Counted from the first letter of the stretch, positions 1 to 9,077 are shown. The stretch: DNA of 64,000 bases from Agromyces mediolanus (GCF_014648575.1 NZ_BMRJ01000001.1:1904317-1968316); one strand, 5' to 3'. Notes: a model not told the origin generated them from the letters alone. Numbers and translations are program-made.

Positions 1-484
1 TGAAGGCTCGGACGACGGTGTCGTCGCGCTCGACGACCGGGTACTCGACCGGCGTGACCTCGGGCGGCGCCGTGGTGAGCTCGCGGCCCTCGGCGATCCA
101 GAGGTCGCGGCCGCCGTCGAGCAGTCGCACGTCCTCGTGCCCGAAGAGGGTGAACACCCAGAGCGCGTAGGCGGCCCACCAGTTGTTCTTGTCGCCGTAG
201 ATGACGACGGTCGAGTCGCGGGCGATGCCCTTCGAGCCCAGCAGGGCGGCGAACTGCTCGCCGTCGAGGTAGTCGCGGACGACGGGGTCGTTGAGCTCCG
301 TGTGCCAGTCGATCTTCACCGCACCGGGGATGTGGCCGGTCTCGTAGAGCAGTACGTCCTCGTCCGACTCGACCACCACGAGACCGGGTTCGCCCAGTCG
401 TTCGGCGAGCCACTCGGTGGAGACGAGCCGCTCCGGGTGGGCGTACTCGGCGAACTTCTCGGCGGGATCGAACGCGACGGACAT
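1..484 (-). CDS. Sulfurtransferase, rhodanese family (3' part missing)
   Basis: Reading the minus strand from ATG at 484 gives about 161 residues before the window edge, so the C-terminal part is missing. The visible part is a rhodanese domain: a start with [12 protein letters not shown], then [13 protein letters not shown] (the usual GHIPGA turn), then [19 protein letters not shown] and the DVRLLDGG turn. It resembles the first, non-catalytic domain of two-domain thiosulfate sulfurtransferases (SseA/CysA type), which move sulfane sulfur from thiosulfate to thiophilic acceptors in the cytoplasm. The catalytic Cys would lie in the second domain, outside the window, so activity cannot be judged. 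A GGAGG ribosome binding site sits just upstream of the ATG. Confidence 0.88.
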   Translation of the reverse strand, partial: MSVAFDPAEKFAEYAHPERLVSTEWLAERLGEPGLVVVESDEDVLLYETGHIPGAVKIDWHTELNDPVVRDYLDGEQFAALLGSKGIARDSTVVIYGDKNNWWAAYALWVFTLFGHEDVRLLDGGRDLWIAEGRELTTAPPEVTPVEYPVVERDDTVVRAF

Positions 485-626
485 GCTGGCCTCCTGCGGG
501 CGCCCGGTCGGGCGTGGGGTTCGGGGAGCGGACTAGGCTGGTGGCGAAATCCAACTCGAATCTACGCGGCGCGCCGGTCGAAGTCACAGGGGCCGTCATC
601 GGATGCAACACGGGAGACCCCTGAAC

Positions 627-1682
627 ATGACCACGGCTGAGGCCAGCACGCTCGTCCGGCTCATCGAGCGGAACCCGACCATCACGGGCGCCGAGATCGC
701 CGCCGCGCTGACCCCGCCGCCGCAGTTCGAGCACGCATCCTTCGACTCCTACCGTCCCGACCCCGACTTCCCCTCCCAGCAGGCGGCGCTCGCCCGGCTC
801 AAGGAGTTCGCGGGCGCGTGGCGCGCCGCCCAGCGGCCCGGCGGGTTCTTCTCGCGCAAGCGGCCGGCCCGTATCGAGCTGCCCGGCGTCTACCTCGACG
901 GCGGCTTCGGCGTCGGCAAGACCCACCTCCTCGCCGCGCTCTGGCACGTCGCGCACGGGCCGAAGTACTTCGGCACCTTCATCGAGTACACGGCGCTCGT
1001 CGGCGCGCTCGGCTACGCGCAGGCGGTCGAGCTGCTCCGCGGGGCGAAGCTCGTCTGCATCGACGAGTTCGAGCTCGACGACCCGGGCGACACGATGCTC
1101 ATGACCCGCTTCCTCGGCGAGCTGATGGCCGGCGGCACGCGCGTCGCCGCGACGAGCAACACCCCGCCGAACGCGCTCGGCGAGGGCCGCTTCGCCGCGG
1201 CCGACTTCCTGCGGGAGATCCACGCCCTCTCCGCCAACTTCGAGACGCTGCGCATCGACGGACTCGACTACCGCCGCCGCGACACCGAGGGGCACGCGGT
1301 CGTCGCGGGCGACGACGAGGCGGTCCGGCGCACGGCGGAGGCGCTCGCGGCCAACGGCCACCGCACCTCGCTCGACGGCTTCGACGAGCTCATCGCGCAC
1401 CTCGCCACCGTCCATCCCTCGAAGTATGTGCGGCTCATCGACGGCGTCGAGGCGATCGCCCTGACCGGCGCGCACGAGCTGAACGACCAGAACGCCGCGC
1501 TGCGGCTCGTCGCCTTCATCGACCGCGTGTACGACGCCGAGGTGCCGCTCATCGCGAGCGGCATCCCGCTCGACGAGGTCTTCGACGCGGAGATGATGGC
1601 TGGCGGCTACCGCAAGAAGTACCTCCGCTCGATGAGCCGCATGATCGCGCTGACCTCGGGCGAACTGCCGCCGCACGACTGA
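627..1682 (+). CDS. zapE: Cell division protein ZapE (AFG1-like ATPase)
   Basis: The 351-residue protein belongs to the AFG1/ZapE P-loop ATPase family. It has Walker A GGFGVGKTH near residue 91 and Walker B LVCIDEFEL near residue 142, followed by the family's sensor region ATSNTPPN. In proteobacteria ZapE associates with the Z ring during constriction; its role in actinobacteria is less clear. I chose ATG 627 rather than the in-frame ATG 603 because GGGAGA lies about 8 bases before 627 and nothing suitable lies before 603. It is divergent from the rhodanese gene, and TAGGCT at 533-538 could be its -10 box with a leader of about 80 bases. Confidence 0.88.
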   Translation: MTTAEASTLVRLIERNPTITGAEIAAALTPPPQFEHASFDSYRPDPDFPSQQAALARLKEFAGAWRAAQRPGGFFSRKRPARIELPGVYLDGGFGVGKTHLLAALWHVAHGPKYFGTFIEYTALVGALGYAQAVELLRGAKLVCIDEFELDDPGDTMLMTRFLGELMAGGTRVAATSNTPPNALGEGRFAAADFLREIHALSANFETLRIDGLDYRRRDTEGHAVVAGDDEAVRRTAEALAANGHRTSLDGFDELIAHLATVHPSKYVRLIDGVEAIALTGAHELNDQNAALRLVAFIDRVYDAEVPLIASGIPLDEVFDAEMMAGGYRKKYLRSMSRMIALTSGELPPHD

Positions 1683-1701
1683 GCGCGGCGCCGACCGCGA
1701 C

Positions 1702-1748
1702 GAAACCTGCTGTTTACGCGAGCGCTCGCTCCGTAACCGGACCGAAAC
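1702..1748 (+). promoter_or_regulatory. Candidate GlnR-type nitrogen box upstream of amtB
   Basis: GTAAC at 1733-1737, six bases, then GAAAC at 1744-1748 fits the actinobacterial GlnR pattern GTnAC-n6-GAAAC. A second, weaker pair GAAAC-n6-TTTAC lies at 1702-1717, and a perfect palindrome GCGAGCGCTCGC at 1718-1729 lies between them. The site is 80-130 bases before the ammonium transporter. Function is inferred from motif and neighbour only. Confidence 0.45.
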
Positions 1749-1828
1749 ACGACGAGGCGTCGTTCGAAACCAGCTCTCGTGACACTGGGCCCACTGGATC
1801 CCCGGTTGCACCCGAGAGAGGTTTCGAG

Positions 1829-3091
1829 ATGGACCAAGGCAACACTGCGTTCCTGTTGATCGCGGCGGCACTCGTGCTGCTGATGACGCCAGGGCTCGCG
1901 TTCTTCTACGGCGGCCTCGTGAAGGCGAAGAGCGTCATCAGCATGATGATGATGAGCTTCGGCGCGATGGGGCTCATCGGCGTGCTCTGGGTGCTCTTCG
2001 GCTACGCCATCGCGTTCCCCGCCGCCGAGGGGCTGAGCGCCCCCTGGGCGATCGACTGGTCGGCTCTCGGCCTGCAGAGCCTGCTCGAGACGCCGGAGGG
2101 CGCCGCGTTCCCGCCGCTCGCGTTCGTGGCCTTCCAGGCGACCTTCGCGATCCTCACGGTCGCGCTCATCTCAGGGGCGATCGCCGACCGGGCCAAGTTC
2201 GGCGCGTGGATGGTGTTCGCCGGCATCTGGGCGGTCGTCGTCTACTTCCCGGTCGCGAGCTGGGTGTTCAACTTCGGTCTGGCCGACGACGGCAGCTTCG
2301 CCTACGGCGGCTGGATCACGTACGGCCTGCAGCAGGCCTTCGGCGTCGGGGCGATCGACTTCGCGGGCGGCACCGCCGTGCACATCAACGCGGGCGCCGC
2401 GGCCCTCGCCCTCGCGCTCGTCCTCGGCAAGCGCGTCGGGTTCTCGAAGGGCGCCCACGTGCCGCACAACCCGCCGTTCGTGCTCCTCGGCGCCGGGCTC
2501 CTCTGGTTCGGCTGGTTCGGCTTCAACGCGGGCTCCGAGCTCGCCGCGGACGGCACCGCCGCCCTCGCCTTCGTGAACACGATCGCGGCCCCGGCCGCCG
2601 CGCTCCTCGCCTGGCTCCTCGTCGAGAAGATCAAGGACGGCAAGCCCACCTCGGTCGGCGCCGCCTCGGGTGCGGTCGCAGGCCTCGTGGCGATCACCCC
2701 GGCGTGCGCCTCCCTCACCCCGGTGTGGGCGATCGTGCTCGGCCTCGTCGCCGGCGCGGTGTGCGCCGTCGCGATCGACCTGAAGTTCAAGTTCGGTTTC
2801 GACGACTCGCTCGACGTCGTCGGCATCCACCTCGTCGGCGGCCTCATCGGCACGCTGTACCTCGGCATCTTCGCGAACGGCACCGGCCTCATCTACAGCG
2901 GCGAGCTCACCCAGCTCGCGGTGCAGGCGATCGCGGCGTTCGCGGTGCTGGCGTACTCGTTCGGACTGACCTTCGTCATCGGCTTCGCGATCCAGAAGAT
3001 CATGGGCTTCCGGGTGCGCAACGAGGACGAGATCGCGGGCATCGACACCGCCGTCCACGGCGAGGACGCGTACAAGCTCGAGCTCGTCTAG
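1829..3091 (+). CDS. amt: Ammonium transporter AmtB
   Basis: The 420-residue integral membrane protein of the Amt/MEP/Rh family moves ammonium or ammonia into the cell. It shows the usual eleven-helix pattern: TM1 at about residues 8-28 (LIAAALVLLMTPGLAFFYGG), the FAGGTAVHINAG segment with the first pore histidine, and DVVGIHLVGGLIGT with the second. Length is typical. The start is ATG 1829 with an AGAGAGG-like ribosome binding site; the longer upstream reading is out of family. Unlike many actinobacteria, no glnK or glnD follows; the next gene is a PemK-like protein. Nitrogen control is suggested by the GlnR-like box upstream. Confidence 0.96.
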   Translation: MDQGNTAFLLIAAALVLLMTPGLAFFYGGLVKAKSVISMMMMSFGAMGLIGVLWVLFGYAIAFPAAEGLSAPWAIDWSALGLQSLLETPEGAAFPPLAFVAFQATFAILTVALISGAIADRAKFGAWMVFAGIWAVVVYFPVASWVFNFGLADDGSFAYGGWITYGLQQAFGVGAIDFAGGTAVHINAGAAALALALVLGKRVGFSKGAHVPHNPPFVLLGAGLLWFGWFGFNAGSELAADGTAALAFVNTIAAPAAALLAWLLVEKIKDGKPTSVGAASGAVAGLVAITPACASLTPVWAIVLGLVAGAVCAVAIDLKFKFGFDDSLDVVGIHLVGGLIGTLYLGIFANGTGLIYSGELTQLAVQAIAAFAVLAYSFGLTFVIGFAIQKIMGFRVRNEDEIAGIDTAVHGEDAYKLELV

Positions 3092-3120
3092 CGCGGATCG
3101 GCCGCCCGAGGGCGGTGGGG

Positions 3121-3126
3121 TAGTGT
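3121..3126 (+). promoter_or_regulatory. -10 box TAGTGT, leaderless, for the PemK-like gene
   Basis: TAGTGT ends six bases before GTG 3133, which places the expected transcription start on the start codon itself. No ribosome binding site is visible. Confidence 0.5.
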
Positions 3127-3132
3127 GCCGGT

Positions 3133-3714
3133 GTGTCAGACACCAGCCGCTTCCTCACCGCCCTCGTCCGCGCCGTCGGACGGGTGTTCCGAACGAGCGG
3201 TCAGGCGCGCACCGGCGGGCCGGGCGCCCCGTCGCGGGCGGCCCGCGCGAGCGGTGCATCCGGCCGGGGCGGCACCGAGACCGACACGCTGTCGCCGGGC
3301 CAGTCGGGCGCGTTCGCGACGGAGGAGATCGATCCGCGCGGTCTCGGTCGCGTCGCGCTGAGCTACGCCCCGACGCCGGACGGCGAGCCGGATCCCGGGG
3401 AGATCGTCTGGACGTGGGTGCCGTTCGAAGAGCACGACGGCCGGGGCAAGGACCGGCCGGTCGTGATCGTCGCCGCAGGCGAGGGGGACCGCTTCCTGGC
3501 CGTGCAGCTCACGAGCAAGGGCCGACCGGGGGATCGCGACTACCTGGGGCTCGGCACCGGGCCGTGGGACGCCGAGGGCCGGCCGAGCTGGGTGCGGCTC
3601 GATCGGGTCTTCCTCGTGCACGGCGACGGGATGCGCCGGGAGGCCGCCTCGCTCGACGAGAAGCGGTACCGGCTCGTGGCCGAGGCGCTGCGCAGGCGCT
3701 ACGGCTGGCGCTGA
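3133..3714 (+). CDS. PemK/MazF-like protein, no antitoxin gene adjacent
   Basis: The 193-residue protein has a low-complexity N-terminal half (about residues 15-70) and a C-terminal PemK/MazF-type domain. Its visible signature is GEIVWTWVPFEE, KDRPVVIVA and FLAVQLTSK, ending in the helix EKRYRLVAEALRRRYGW. Classical MazF/PemK proteins are sequence-specific endoribonucleases paired with a small upstream antitoxin. Here upstream lies amtB and downstream a terminator and a tRNA gene, so no partner is encoded next to it. Related long PemK-like proteins are common as solitary genes in actinobacteria, and toxicity should not be assumed. GTG 3133 is chosen because of the leaderless -10 box. Confidence 0.82.
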   Translation: MSDTSRFLTALVRAVGRVFRTSGQARTGGPGAPSRAARASGASGRGGTETDTLSPGQSGAFATEEIDPRGLGRVALSYAPTPDGEPDPGEIVWTWVPFEEHDGRGKDRPVVIVAAGEGDRFLAVQLTSKGRPGDRDYLGLGTGPWDAEGRPSWVRLDRVFLVHGDGMRREAASLDEKRYRLVAEALRRRYGWR

Positions 3715-3754
3715 CGGCGGTGCCACACCGCGCGGCCTGCACCCGAGAACGACG

Positions 3755-3780
3755 AAGCCCCCGGCGTGTGCCGGGGGCTT
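3755..3780. terminator. Intrinsic terminator shared by convergent genes
   Basis: An 11-bp perfect stem (3755-3765 with 3770-3780) closes a GTGT loop. It lies between the PemK-like gene (+) and the tRNA-Val gene (-), and is followed by pyrimidine-rich sequence on both strands. Confidence 0.8.
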
Positions 3781-3783
3781 CTC

Positions 3784-3859
3784 TGGTGGGCGATGCCGGG
3801 CTCGAACCGACGACCTCTTCCGTGTGAAGGAAGCGCGCTACCAGCTGCGCCAATCGCCC
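3784..3859 (-). tRNA. tRNA-Val (CAC)
   Basis: The minus strand folds as a complete cloverleaf. The acceptor GGGCGAT pairs with ATCGCCC, the anticodon loop is TTCACAC (anticodon CAC, reading GTG), and the T loop is TTCGAGC. The CCA end is encoded. GTG is a major Val codon in this GC-rich genome. Confidence 0.96.
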
Positions 3860-4073
3860 AACGGGATTCGGGCACGAACGCGTCGTGCCGCGGGTTCGAT
3901 AGTAGCCGACGCCGAAGGGTGAATGCACATCGGGCGGACGGGCCTCGGATCCCGGGCGTGTCGGGCCCGGCGTCGCCGCTCCGGACAGGGCTCGAAACAC
4001 GCTCGACACGCCCGGGTTGCACGGCCGGATTCCAGTGCTGACCTGGCTGAACACTGGGGGAGCCATCCTCGGT

Positions 4074-4103
4074 TTGTGAATCGTTCACCCTTTCGGTTAC
4101 AGT
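4074..4103 (+). promoter_or_regulatory. Putative promoter of the tRNA-Gly/Cys/Val operon
   Basis: TTGTGA (4074-4079), an 18-base spacer and TACAGT (4098-4103) form a sigma-A-like promoter. The expected start is about 20 bases before tRNA-Gly. The rest of the 270-base gap at 3860-4130 shows no gene I can support. Confidence 0.45.
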
Positions 4104-4130
4104 TTCTGTGTTGCCGGAAACGGCGACAAC

Positions 4131-4203
4131 GCGGATGTGGCGCAGTTGGTAGCGCATCACCTTGCCAAGGTGAGGGTCGCGAGTTCGAGTCTCGTCATCC
4201 GCT
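4131..4203 (+). tRNA. tRNA-Gly (GCC)
   Basis: Acceptor GCGGATG pairs with CATCCGC; the anticodon loop TTGCCAA gives anticodon GCC; the T loop is TTCGAGT. CCA is not encoded. A small GAAA-loop hairpin (4215-4228) followed by T-rich sequence lies between this gene and tRNA-Cys and may be a processing site. Confidence 0.96.
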
Positions 4204-4258
4204 CTGATCAGAATCGGGCGAAAGCCCGTTTCTGGTTTCTGGTGGTGAACCCAGACAC

Positions 4259-4329
4259 GGTGGATTGGCCGAGAGGCGAGGCAGCGGCCTGCAAAGCCGT
4301 ATACACGGGTTCGAATCCCGTATCCACCT
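4259..4329 (+). tRNA. tRNA-Cys (GCA)
   Basis: Acceptor GGTGGAT pairs with ATCCACC. The anticodon loop CTGCAAA gives anticodon GCA, and the discriminator base is T as usual for tRNA-Cys. CCA is not encoded. Second gene of the three-gene plus-strand cluster. Confidence 0.95.
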
Positions 4330-4356
4330 CCAAGCCGAAACCTTTCGACTTGACAC

Positions 4357-4431
4357 GGGCGATTGGCGCAGCGGTAGCGCGCTTCCCTGACACGGAAGAG
4401 GTCACTGGTTCGATCCCAGTATCGCCCACCA
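4357..4431 (+). tRNA. tRNA-Val (GAC)
   Basis: Acceptor GGGCGAT pairs with ATCGCCC, the anticodon loop is CTGACAC (anticodon GAC, reading GTC and GTT), and CCA is encoded. It is nearly identical in its acceptor and D arms to the tRNA-Val (CAC) at 3784-3859 on the other strand, suggesting an old duplication. Confidence 0.96.
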
Positions 4432-4435
4432 CAGC

Positions 4436-4461
4436 AACGCCCCGGCAGACGCCGGGGCGTT
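4436..4461 (+). terminator. Intrinsic terminator of the tRNA operon
   Basis: An 11-bp perfect stem (4436-4446 with 4451-4461) with an AGAC loop is followed by TCGTCGTTTC, directly after tRNA-Val. Confidence 0.82.
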
Positions 4462-4667
4462 CGTCGTTTCCGCCGCCACCATGGTCGCCGGCGAGGCGCC
4501 GCGAGCGCTCCTGCGCGGCGCGACGACGCTCGCCACGCGACTACAGTTGAGGGGCGGCGCGATGAGCGAGCTCTTCTCGCCGCGACATCCGGATATCGAC
4601 GATCCCGGACCGCGGCGGGCGGGACGCCCGAGCGGCGGCCGGATCCAGCTGCATGGGAGTGGACCAG

Positions 4668-6647
4668 GTGACCGACGGCTTCGAGCTCTTCACCGACCGT
4701 TCTGTTGTCGCGATGCGCGTCAACGGCGAGCTCAAGGACCTGGCCACGACGGTCACGGAGACCGATGTCGTCGAGCCGGTCACGATCGACTCGCCCGACG
4801 GGCTGAACATCCTCCGGCACTCGACCGCCCACGTGCTCGCCCAGGCGGTGCAGAACGTGAACCCCGAGGCGAAGCTCGGCATCGGCCCGCCCGTCACCGA
4901 CGGCTTCTACTACGACTTCGACGTCGCCGAGGCGTTCAGCACCGACGACCTGAAGGCGCTCGACAAGGAGATGTCGCGCATCGTCCGCGCCGGCCAGCGC
5001 TTCGTGCGCCGGGTCGTGAGCGACGACGAGGCCCGCGCCGAGCTCGCGCACGAGCCGTACAAGCTCGAGCTCATCGGGTTGAAGGGCAGCGCCTCGAGCG
5101 GCGACGACAACGAGAACGTCGAGGTCGGCGGCGGCGAGCTGACGATCTACGACAACGTCGACCCGAAGACCGGCGAGGTCGCCTGGAAGGACCTGTGCCG
5201 CGGGCCGCACCTGCCGAACACCCGCATGATCGGCAACGGCTGGGCGCTCATGCGCGTCGCCGGCGCGTACTGGCGGGGGAGCGAGAAGAACCCGCAGCTG
5301 CAGCGCATCTACGGCACCGCGTGGCCGACGAAGGACGAGCTGCGCGCCTACCAGCACCGCCTCGAGGAGGCCGCGAAGCGCGACCACCGCAAGCTCGGCA
5401 AGGAGCTCGACCTGTTCAGCTTCCCCGACGAGATCGGCTCGGGGCTCTCGGTGTGGCACCCGAAGGGCGGCATCATCCGCGGTGAGATGGAGCAGCACGC
5501 CCGTCGCCGGCACATCGAGGGCGGCTACACCTACGTGTACACGCCGCACATCTCGAAGGAGGATCTCTTCCTCCAGTCGAACCACCTCGTGACGTACCGC
5601 GAGGGCATGTTCCCGCCCATCGTCATGGACGAGGAGCGCGACGCCGAGGGCAACATCACCAAGCAGGGCCAGGACTACTACCTGAAGCCCATGAACTGCC
5701 CGATGCACATCCTCATCTACAAGGAGCGCGCCCGCAGCTACCGCGACTTGCCGATGCGGCTGGCCGAGAACGGCACCGTGTACCGCAACGAGCTCTCGGG
5801 GGCCCTGCACGGGCTCACCCGGGTGCGCGGCTTCACCCAGGACGACTCGCACCTCTTCGTGACGCCCGAGCAGCTCGAGGCCGAGGCGACCCGCGTGCTG
5901 GAGTTCGTCATCTCGATGCTGCGCGACTTCGGCCTCGAGGACTTCGAGCTCGAGCTCTCGATGCGCGACGACGAGAAGTCCAAGTGGATCGGTTCGGACG
6001 AGTTCTGGGAGTACTCCACGAACGCGCTGCGCAACGTCGCGGTCGCGAGCGGGCTGAAGCTCACCGAGGTCCCCGGCGAGGCGGCGTTCTACGGGCCCAA
6101 GATCGACCTGAAGACCCGCGACGCCATCGGCCGCACCTGGCAGCTCTCGACGGTGCAGGTCGACCCGAATCTGCCGGAGCGCTTCGAGCTCGAGTACACC
6201 GGTTCGGACGGCGAGAAGCACCGCCCGATCATGATCCACCGGGCGCTGTTCGGCTCGATCGAGCGCTTCTTCGCCATCCTGCTCGAGCACTACGCGGGCG
6301 TGTTCCCGGTCTGGCTCGCCCCCGTGCAGGTGGTCGGCATCCCGGTCGCCGACGAGTTCGCGCCCTACCTCGGCGAGATCGTCGAGCGACTGCGGGCGGC
6401 GGGCGTGCGGGCCGAGCTCGACACGAGCGACGACCGCATGCAGAAGAAAATCCGCACGCACACCACGCAGAAGATCCCCTTCCAGCTCATCGCGGGCGAG
6501 AACGACCGCTCCGCGGGCACGGTGAGCTTCCGGTTCCGCGACGGCACCCAGGAGAACGGCGTCGCGGTGGACGAAGCGATCGAGCACGTCCTCGCGTCGA
6601 TCCGCGACCACCGCCAGGTCACGAGCAGGGACGACCTGTTCGGATGA
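4668..6647 (+). CDS. thrS: Threonyl-tRNA synthetase
   Basis: This class II synthetase of about 659 residues charges tRNA-Thr in the cytoplasm. An N-terminal TGS-like region (about residues 10-65) is followed by the editing domain with [10 protein letters not shown] (HxxxH). The catalytic core has MNCPMHI (zinc Cys), motif 2 [18 protein letters not shown] and motif 3 [11 protein letters not shown]; the anticodon-binding domain is C-terminal. I prefer GTG 4668 because GGAG lies 8 bases upstream; ATG 4653, five codons earlier, has no ribosome binding site. The stop overlaps the start of the HIT gene by four bases, as is usual for thrS-HIT pairs in actinobacteria. Confidence 0.97.
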   Translation: MTDGFELFTDRSVVAMRVNGELKDLATTVTETDVVEPVTIDSPDGLNILRHSTAHVLAQAVQNVNPEAKLGIGPPVTDGFYYDFDVAEAFSTDDLKALDKEMSRIVRAGQRFVRRVVSDDEARAELAHEPYKLELIGLKGSASSGDDNENVEVGGGELTIYDNVDPKTGEVAWKDLCRGPHLPNTRMIGNGWALMRVAGAYWRGSEKNPQLQRIYGTAWPTKDELRAYQHRLEEAAKRDHRKLGKELDLFSFPDEIGSGLSVWHPKGGIIRGEMEQHARRRHIEGGYTYVYTPHISKEDLFLQSNHLVTYREGMFPPIVMDEERDAEGNITKQGQDYYLKPMNCPMHILIYKERARSYRDLPMRLAENGTVYRNELSGALHGLTRVRGFTQDDSHLFVTPEQLEAEATRVLEFVISMLRDFGLEDFELELSMRDDEKSKWIGSDEFWEYSTNALRNVAVASGLKLTEVPGEAAFYGPKIDLKTRDAIGRTWQLSTVQVDPNLPERFELEYTGSDGEKHRPIMIHRALFGSIERFFAILLEHYAGVFPVWLAPVQVVGIPVADEFAPYLGEIVERLRAAGVRAELDTSDDRMQKKIRTHTTQKIPFQLIAGENDRSAGTVSFRFRDGTQENGVAVDEAIEHVLASIRDHRQVTSRDDLFG

Positions 6648-7201
6648 CCGGGGCGCCCGACGAGGAGCTGCGCGTGCAGTCGTCCGAGGAGTTCGCGGCG
6701 GCGCCCGACGCGTTCCAGCGGCTCTGGACGCCCCACCGGATGGTCTACATCCAGCAGGGTGAACCGGAGACGCACGAGTGCCCGTTCTGCCGCGCGCCCG
6801 AGCGCAGCGACGAGGACGCCCTCATCGTCGCGCGCGGGCGAACGGCCTACGCCCTGCTGAACCTCTACCCGTACAACAGCGGCCATCTGCTCGTCTGCCC
6901 GTACCGGCACATCGCCACCTACGATCAGGCGACCCCGGAAGAGGTCGCCGAGATCGGCGAGCTCACGCAGACGGCGATGCGGGTCATCCGCGCCGTCTCG
7001 CGCTGCGACGGGTTCAACCTGGGCATGAACCAGGGGCGGATCGCCGGGGCCGGGATCTCGGAGCACCTGCACCAGCACGTCGTGCCGCGCTGGGCCTCGG
7101 ACTCGAACTTCTTCCCGATCATCGCGGGCACGAAGGCGCTGCCGCAGCTCCTCGGCGAGGTGCGCCGGACGATCGCGGAGGCCTGGCCCGCCACAGCGTG
7201 A
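6644..7201 (+). CDS. HIT family hydrolase
   Basis: The 185-residue histidine triad protein carries the catalytic motif HLHQHVV near residue 145 and an N-terminal CPFC pair that probably binds zinc with a downstream His. Actinobacterial members next to thrS are annotated as AP4A phosphorylase-like nucleotide hydrolases; the exact substrate cannot be read from sequence. Its ATG overlaps the thrS stop (ATGA), so translation is coupled. In many actinobacteria the next genes are pgsA and mannosyltransferases for phosphatidylinositol lipids. Here a minus-strand two-component system follows instead. Confidence 0.93.
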   Translation: MTGAPDEELRVQSSEEFAAAPDAFQRLWTPHRMVYIQQGEPETHECPFCRAPERSDEDALIVARGRTAYALLNLYPYNSGHLLVCPYRHIATYDQATPEEVAEIGELTQTAMRVIRAVSRCDGFNLGMNQGRIAGAGISEHLHQHVVPRWASDSNFFPIIAGTKALPQLLGEVRRTIAEAWPATA

Positions 7202-7232
7202 GCCGGCGCCTTCGTGACCGCCGGCGTCGAGC

Positions 7233-7862
7233 TCAGATCCAGCCCTGCTGCCAGGCCTTCTCGGCGGCCTCGTGCCGCGACGCCGCGTCCAGCTTGGTCA
7301 TGGCGGAGGAGAGGTAGTTCCGCACGGTCCCCTGGGCGAGGTGCAGGCGCTCGGCGATCTGCTGCACGCTGAGGGTCGAGCGGCTGTGGCGCAGCGCGTC
7401 CAGCTCGCGGTCGGTGAGCGGGCAGCGTTCGGCGGTGAGGGCGGCCGCCGCGATCTCGGGATCGATGTACCGGCGCCCGGCGGCGACGTCGCGGATGACG
7501 TCGGCGAGGCTCTCCGCCGGCGTCGACTTCGGCACGAAGCCGGACACCCGTGCAGCGAGCGCGCGGCGGAGCACGCCGGGCCGGGCGTGCCGGGTGACGA
7601 TGACGACGCGGGTCGGCACGGTCGCGAGGATGCGCGCGGCGGCCTCGACGCCGTCGGCCTCGGGCATCTCGAGGTCGAGCAGGCACACGTCGGGTCGTGT
7701 CGCGACGGCCTGCGTCACCGCGGAGGTGCCGGTGTCGGCGCTCGCGACGATCTCGATGTCCGGTTCGAGGTCGAGCAGTGCGACGAGTGCACCGCGGATC
7801 AGGTGCTCGTCGTCGGCGACGAGGAGGCGGATCGGCGGCGCGGCGGGATCGCGGCGGCTCAC
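7233..7862 (-). CDS. Response regulator, NarL/LuxR family (DesR-like)
   Basis: The 209-residue protein has a receiver domain (about 10-125) with acidic pocket VADDE, the phospho-acceptor Asp in CLLDLEMPEADGV and the conserved Lys in VPKS. A LuxR-type helix-turn-helix follows (LTDRELDAL to GTVRNYLSSAM, about 140-195). It is the partner of the histidine kinase whose stop overlaps its start by four bases. Family knowledge: DesR-like regulators commonly bind short inverted repeats upstream of their own operon and a divergent transporter, which fits the palindrome at 9084-9095. Confidence 0.94.
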   Translation of the reverse strand: MSRRDPAAPPIRLLVADDEHLIRGALVALLDLEPDIEIVASADTGTSAVTQAVATRPDVCLLDLEMPEADGVEAAARILATVPTRVVIVTRHARPGVLRRALAARVSGFVPKSTPAESLADVIRDVAAGRRYIDPEIAAAALTAERCPLTDRELDALRHSRSTLSVQQIAERLHLAQGTVRNYLSSAMTKLDAASRHEAAEKAWQQGWI

Positions 7863-9064
7863 GCGGGCACCCCGGCGGACATCGGGACGCTCGCCACGAC
7901 CTGGAACGTGCCGGCTGCGGCATCCGCCTCGGTGCTGAACGTCCCGCCGATCGTGGTCAGGCGCTCGCGGAGGCCGTCCAGCCCGCTGCCGGGGCCCTGA
8001 TCGGGCCGTTGCGCCGGAAGCGCGGGTGCGGCGACGCCGTCGTTCGTGATCCGCAGTTCGCAGCGCTCAGCGCTCGTCGCGAGCTCGATCGTGACCGTGC
8101 GCGCCTCGCTGTGCCGCAGGATGTTCGTCGTCGCCTCGCGGACCACCGAGCCGAGCGCGCGCTGCACCTCGTGGCCGCTCGGCACCGGGCCGAGCCGGAG
8201 CGTGCAGACGGCGCCGGAGGCGGCGAGCACCTCGCGCGCGTTCTCGAGCTCCTCGTCGAAGGCGACCTGGCGGTAGCCCGCCACGAGCGAGCGGGTCTCC
8301 TCGAGCGCCTCCTTCGCGATCAGGCGCACCTCGTGGACGAGTGCGCGAGCGCGCTCGGGGTCCCGCTCGAGGAGCCGTTCGGCGAGCTCGGACTTCAGCG
8401 AGATCACCTGCAGGTGGTGGCCCTGGATGTCGTGGAGGTCGGAGGCGAAGCGGAGGCGTTCCTGGGTGACGGCGAGCTCGCCGGCGGTGCGGCGGTTCCG
8501 ATCCAGCCGGACGACGACCTCCCACCACCAGATGCTCGCGAGAGCCATGACCGGGAGCATGACCGCGAAGAAACCGATCATCCAGGCGGTCGACTGCTCC
8601 CTCGCCGTTTCGGCACCGCCGTGCAGTGCGACCGAGGCGAGCGCATGCGCTGCGGTGAATGCCGCGCCACCCGCGAGCAGGAGGCCGCGACGCGGCTTCG
8701 GCAGCAGCGGCGCGACGAGCGTCAGCGCGGCCCAGAGCGGCATCGCGCTGGTGAGCGCCAGGCCGGGCGCGAGGAGCCCGAGCGCCCAGACGAGCACCGC
8801 GGGGAGGAGCAGGGTGACGGTCCAGGCCGGGTGCGGAAGTCCGCCGCCGCGGCCGACGCGCAGGAACCAGCAGTAGCGGAGCTGCGCCGCGGTGGCGAGG
8901 AGCTGCAGCAGCAGGACCGCGAGGACGAGCGGGGTCCGTTCCGCGAGGTAGGCCTCGAAGAGCGTGAGTCCGACGATGAGATCGAAGAAGCCGTAGAAGA
9001 ACACGATCGACACGAGCGTGTAGAGCCAGGTCGCGCGGACGCTGCGTGCGGGTTCGGGGGGCAT
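7859..9064 (-). CDS. Sensor histidine kinase, DesK-like
   Basis: The 401-residue protein has an N-terminal membrane part of several hydrophobic helices (about residues 8-165). A HisKA_3 dimerisation segment follows with the phospho-acceptor His in DLHDIQGHHLQV, then an HATPase domain with the N box (TTNILRHSEA) and G-rich GPGSGLDGLRER. It should sense a membrane or envelope signal and phosphorylate the response regulator just downstream. ATG 9064 is chosen because TAGGCT lies exactly seven bases upstream on the minus strand, giving a leaderless transcript; the longer reading to 9226 lacks family similarity. Confidence 0.93.
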   Translation of the reverse strand: MPPEPARSVRATWLYTLVSIVFFYGFFDLIVGLTLFEAYLAERTPLVLAVLLLQLLATAAQLRYCWFLRVGRGGGLPHPAWTVTLLLPAVLVWALGLLAPGLALTSAMPLWAALTLVAPLLPKPRRGLLLAGGAAFTAAHALASVALHGGAETAREQSTAWMIGFFAVMLPVMALASIWWWEVVVRLDRNRRTAGELAVTQERLRFASDLHDIQGHHLQVISLKSELAERLLERDPERARALVHEVRLIAKEALEETRSLVAGYRQVAFDEELENAREVLAASGAVCTLRLGPVPSGHEVQRALGSVVREATTNILRHSEARTVTIELATSAERCELRITNDGVAAPALPAQRPDQGPGSGLDGLRERLTTIGGTFSTEADAAAGTFQVVASVPMSAGVPA

Positions 9065-9071
9065 GGCCCCG

Positions 9072-9077
9072 AGCCTA
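9072..9077 (-). promoter_or_regulatory. -10 box TAGGCT, leaderless, for the histidine kinase operon
   Basis: On the minus strand TAGGCT ends seven bases before ATG 9064. The usual -35 position is taken by an inverted repeat instead of TTGACA. Confidence 0.6.

Noticed and set aside
3102-3115. Short hairpin after amtB
   Set aside because: Five base pairs only, followed by G-rich sequence; weak as a terminator.
3699-6611. 970-codon open frame on the minus strand across the tRNAs and thrS
   Set aside because: It runs through tRNA genes and opposite thrS, has repetitive Arg/Glu/Val-rich sequence and no family features; high GC makes such antisense frames common.
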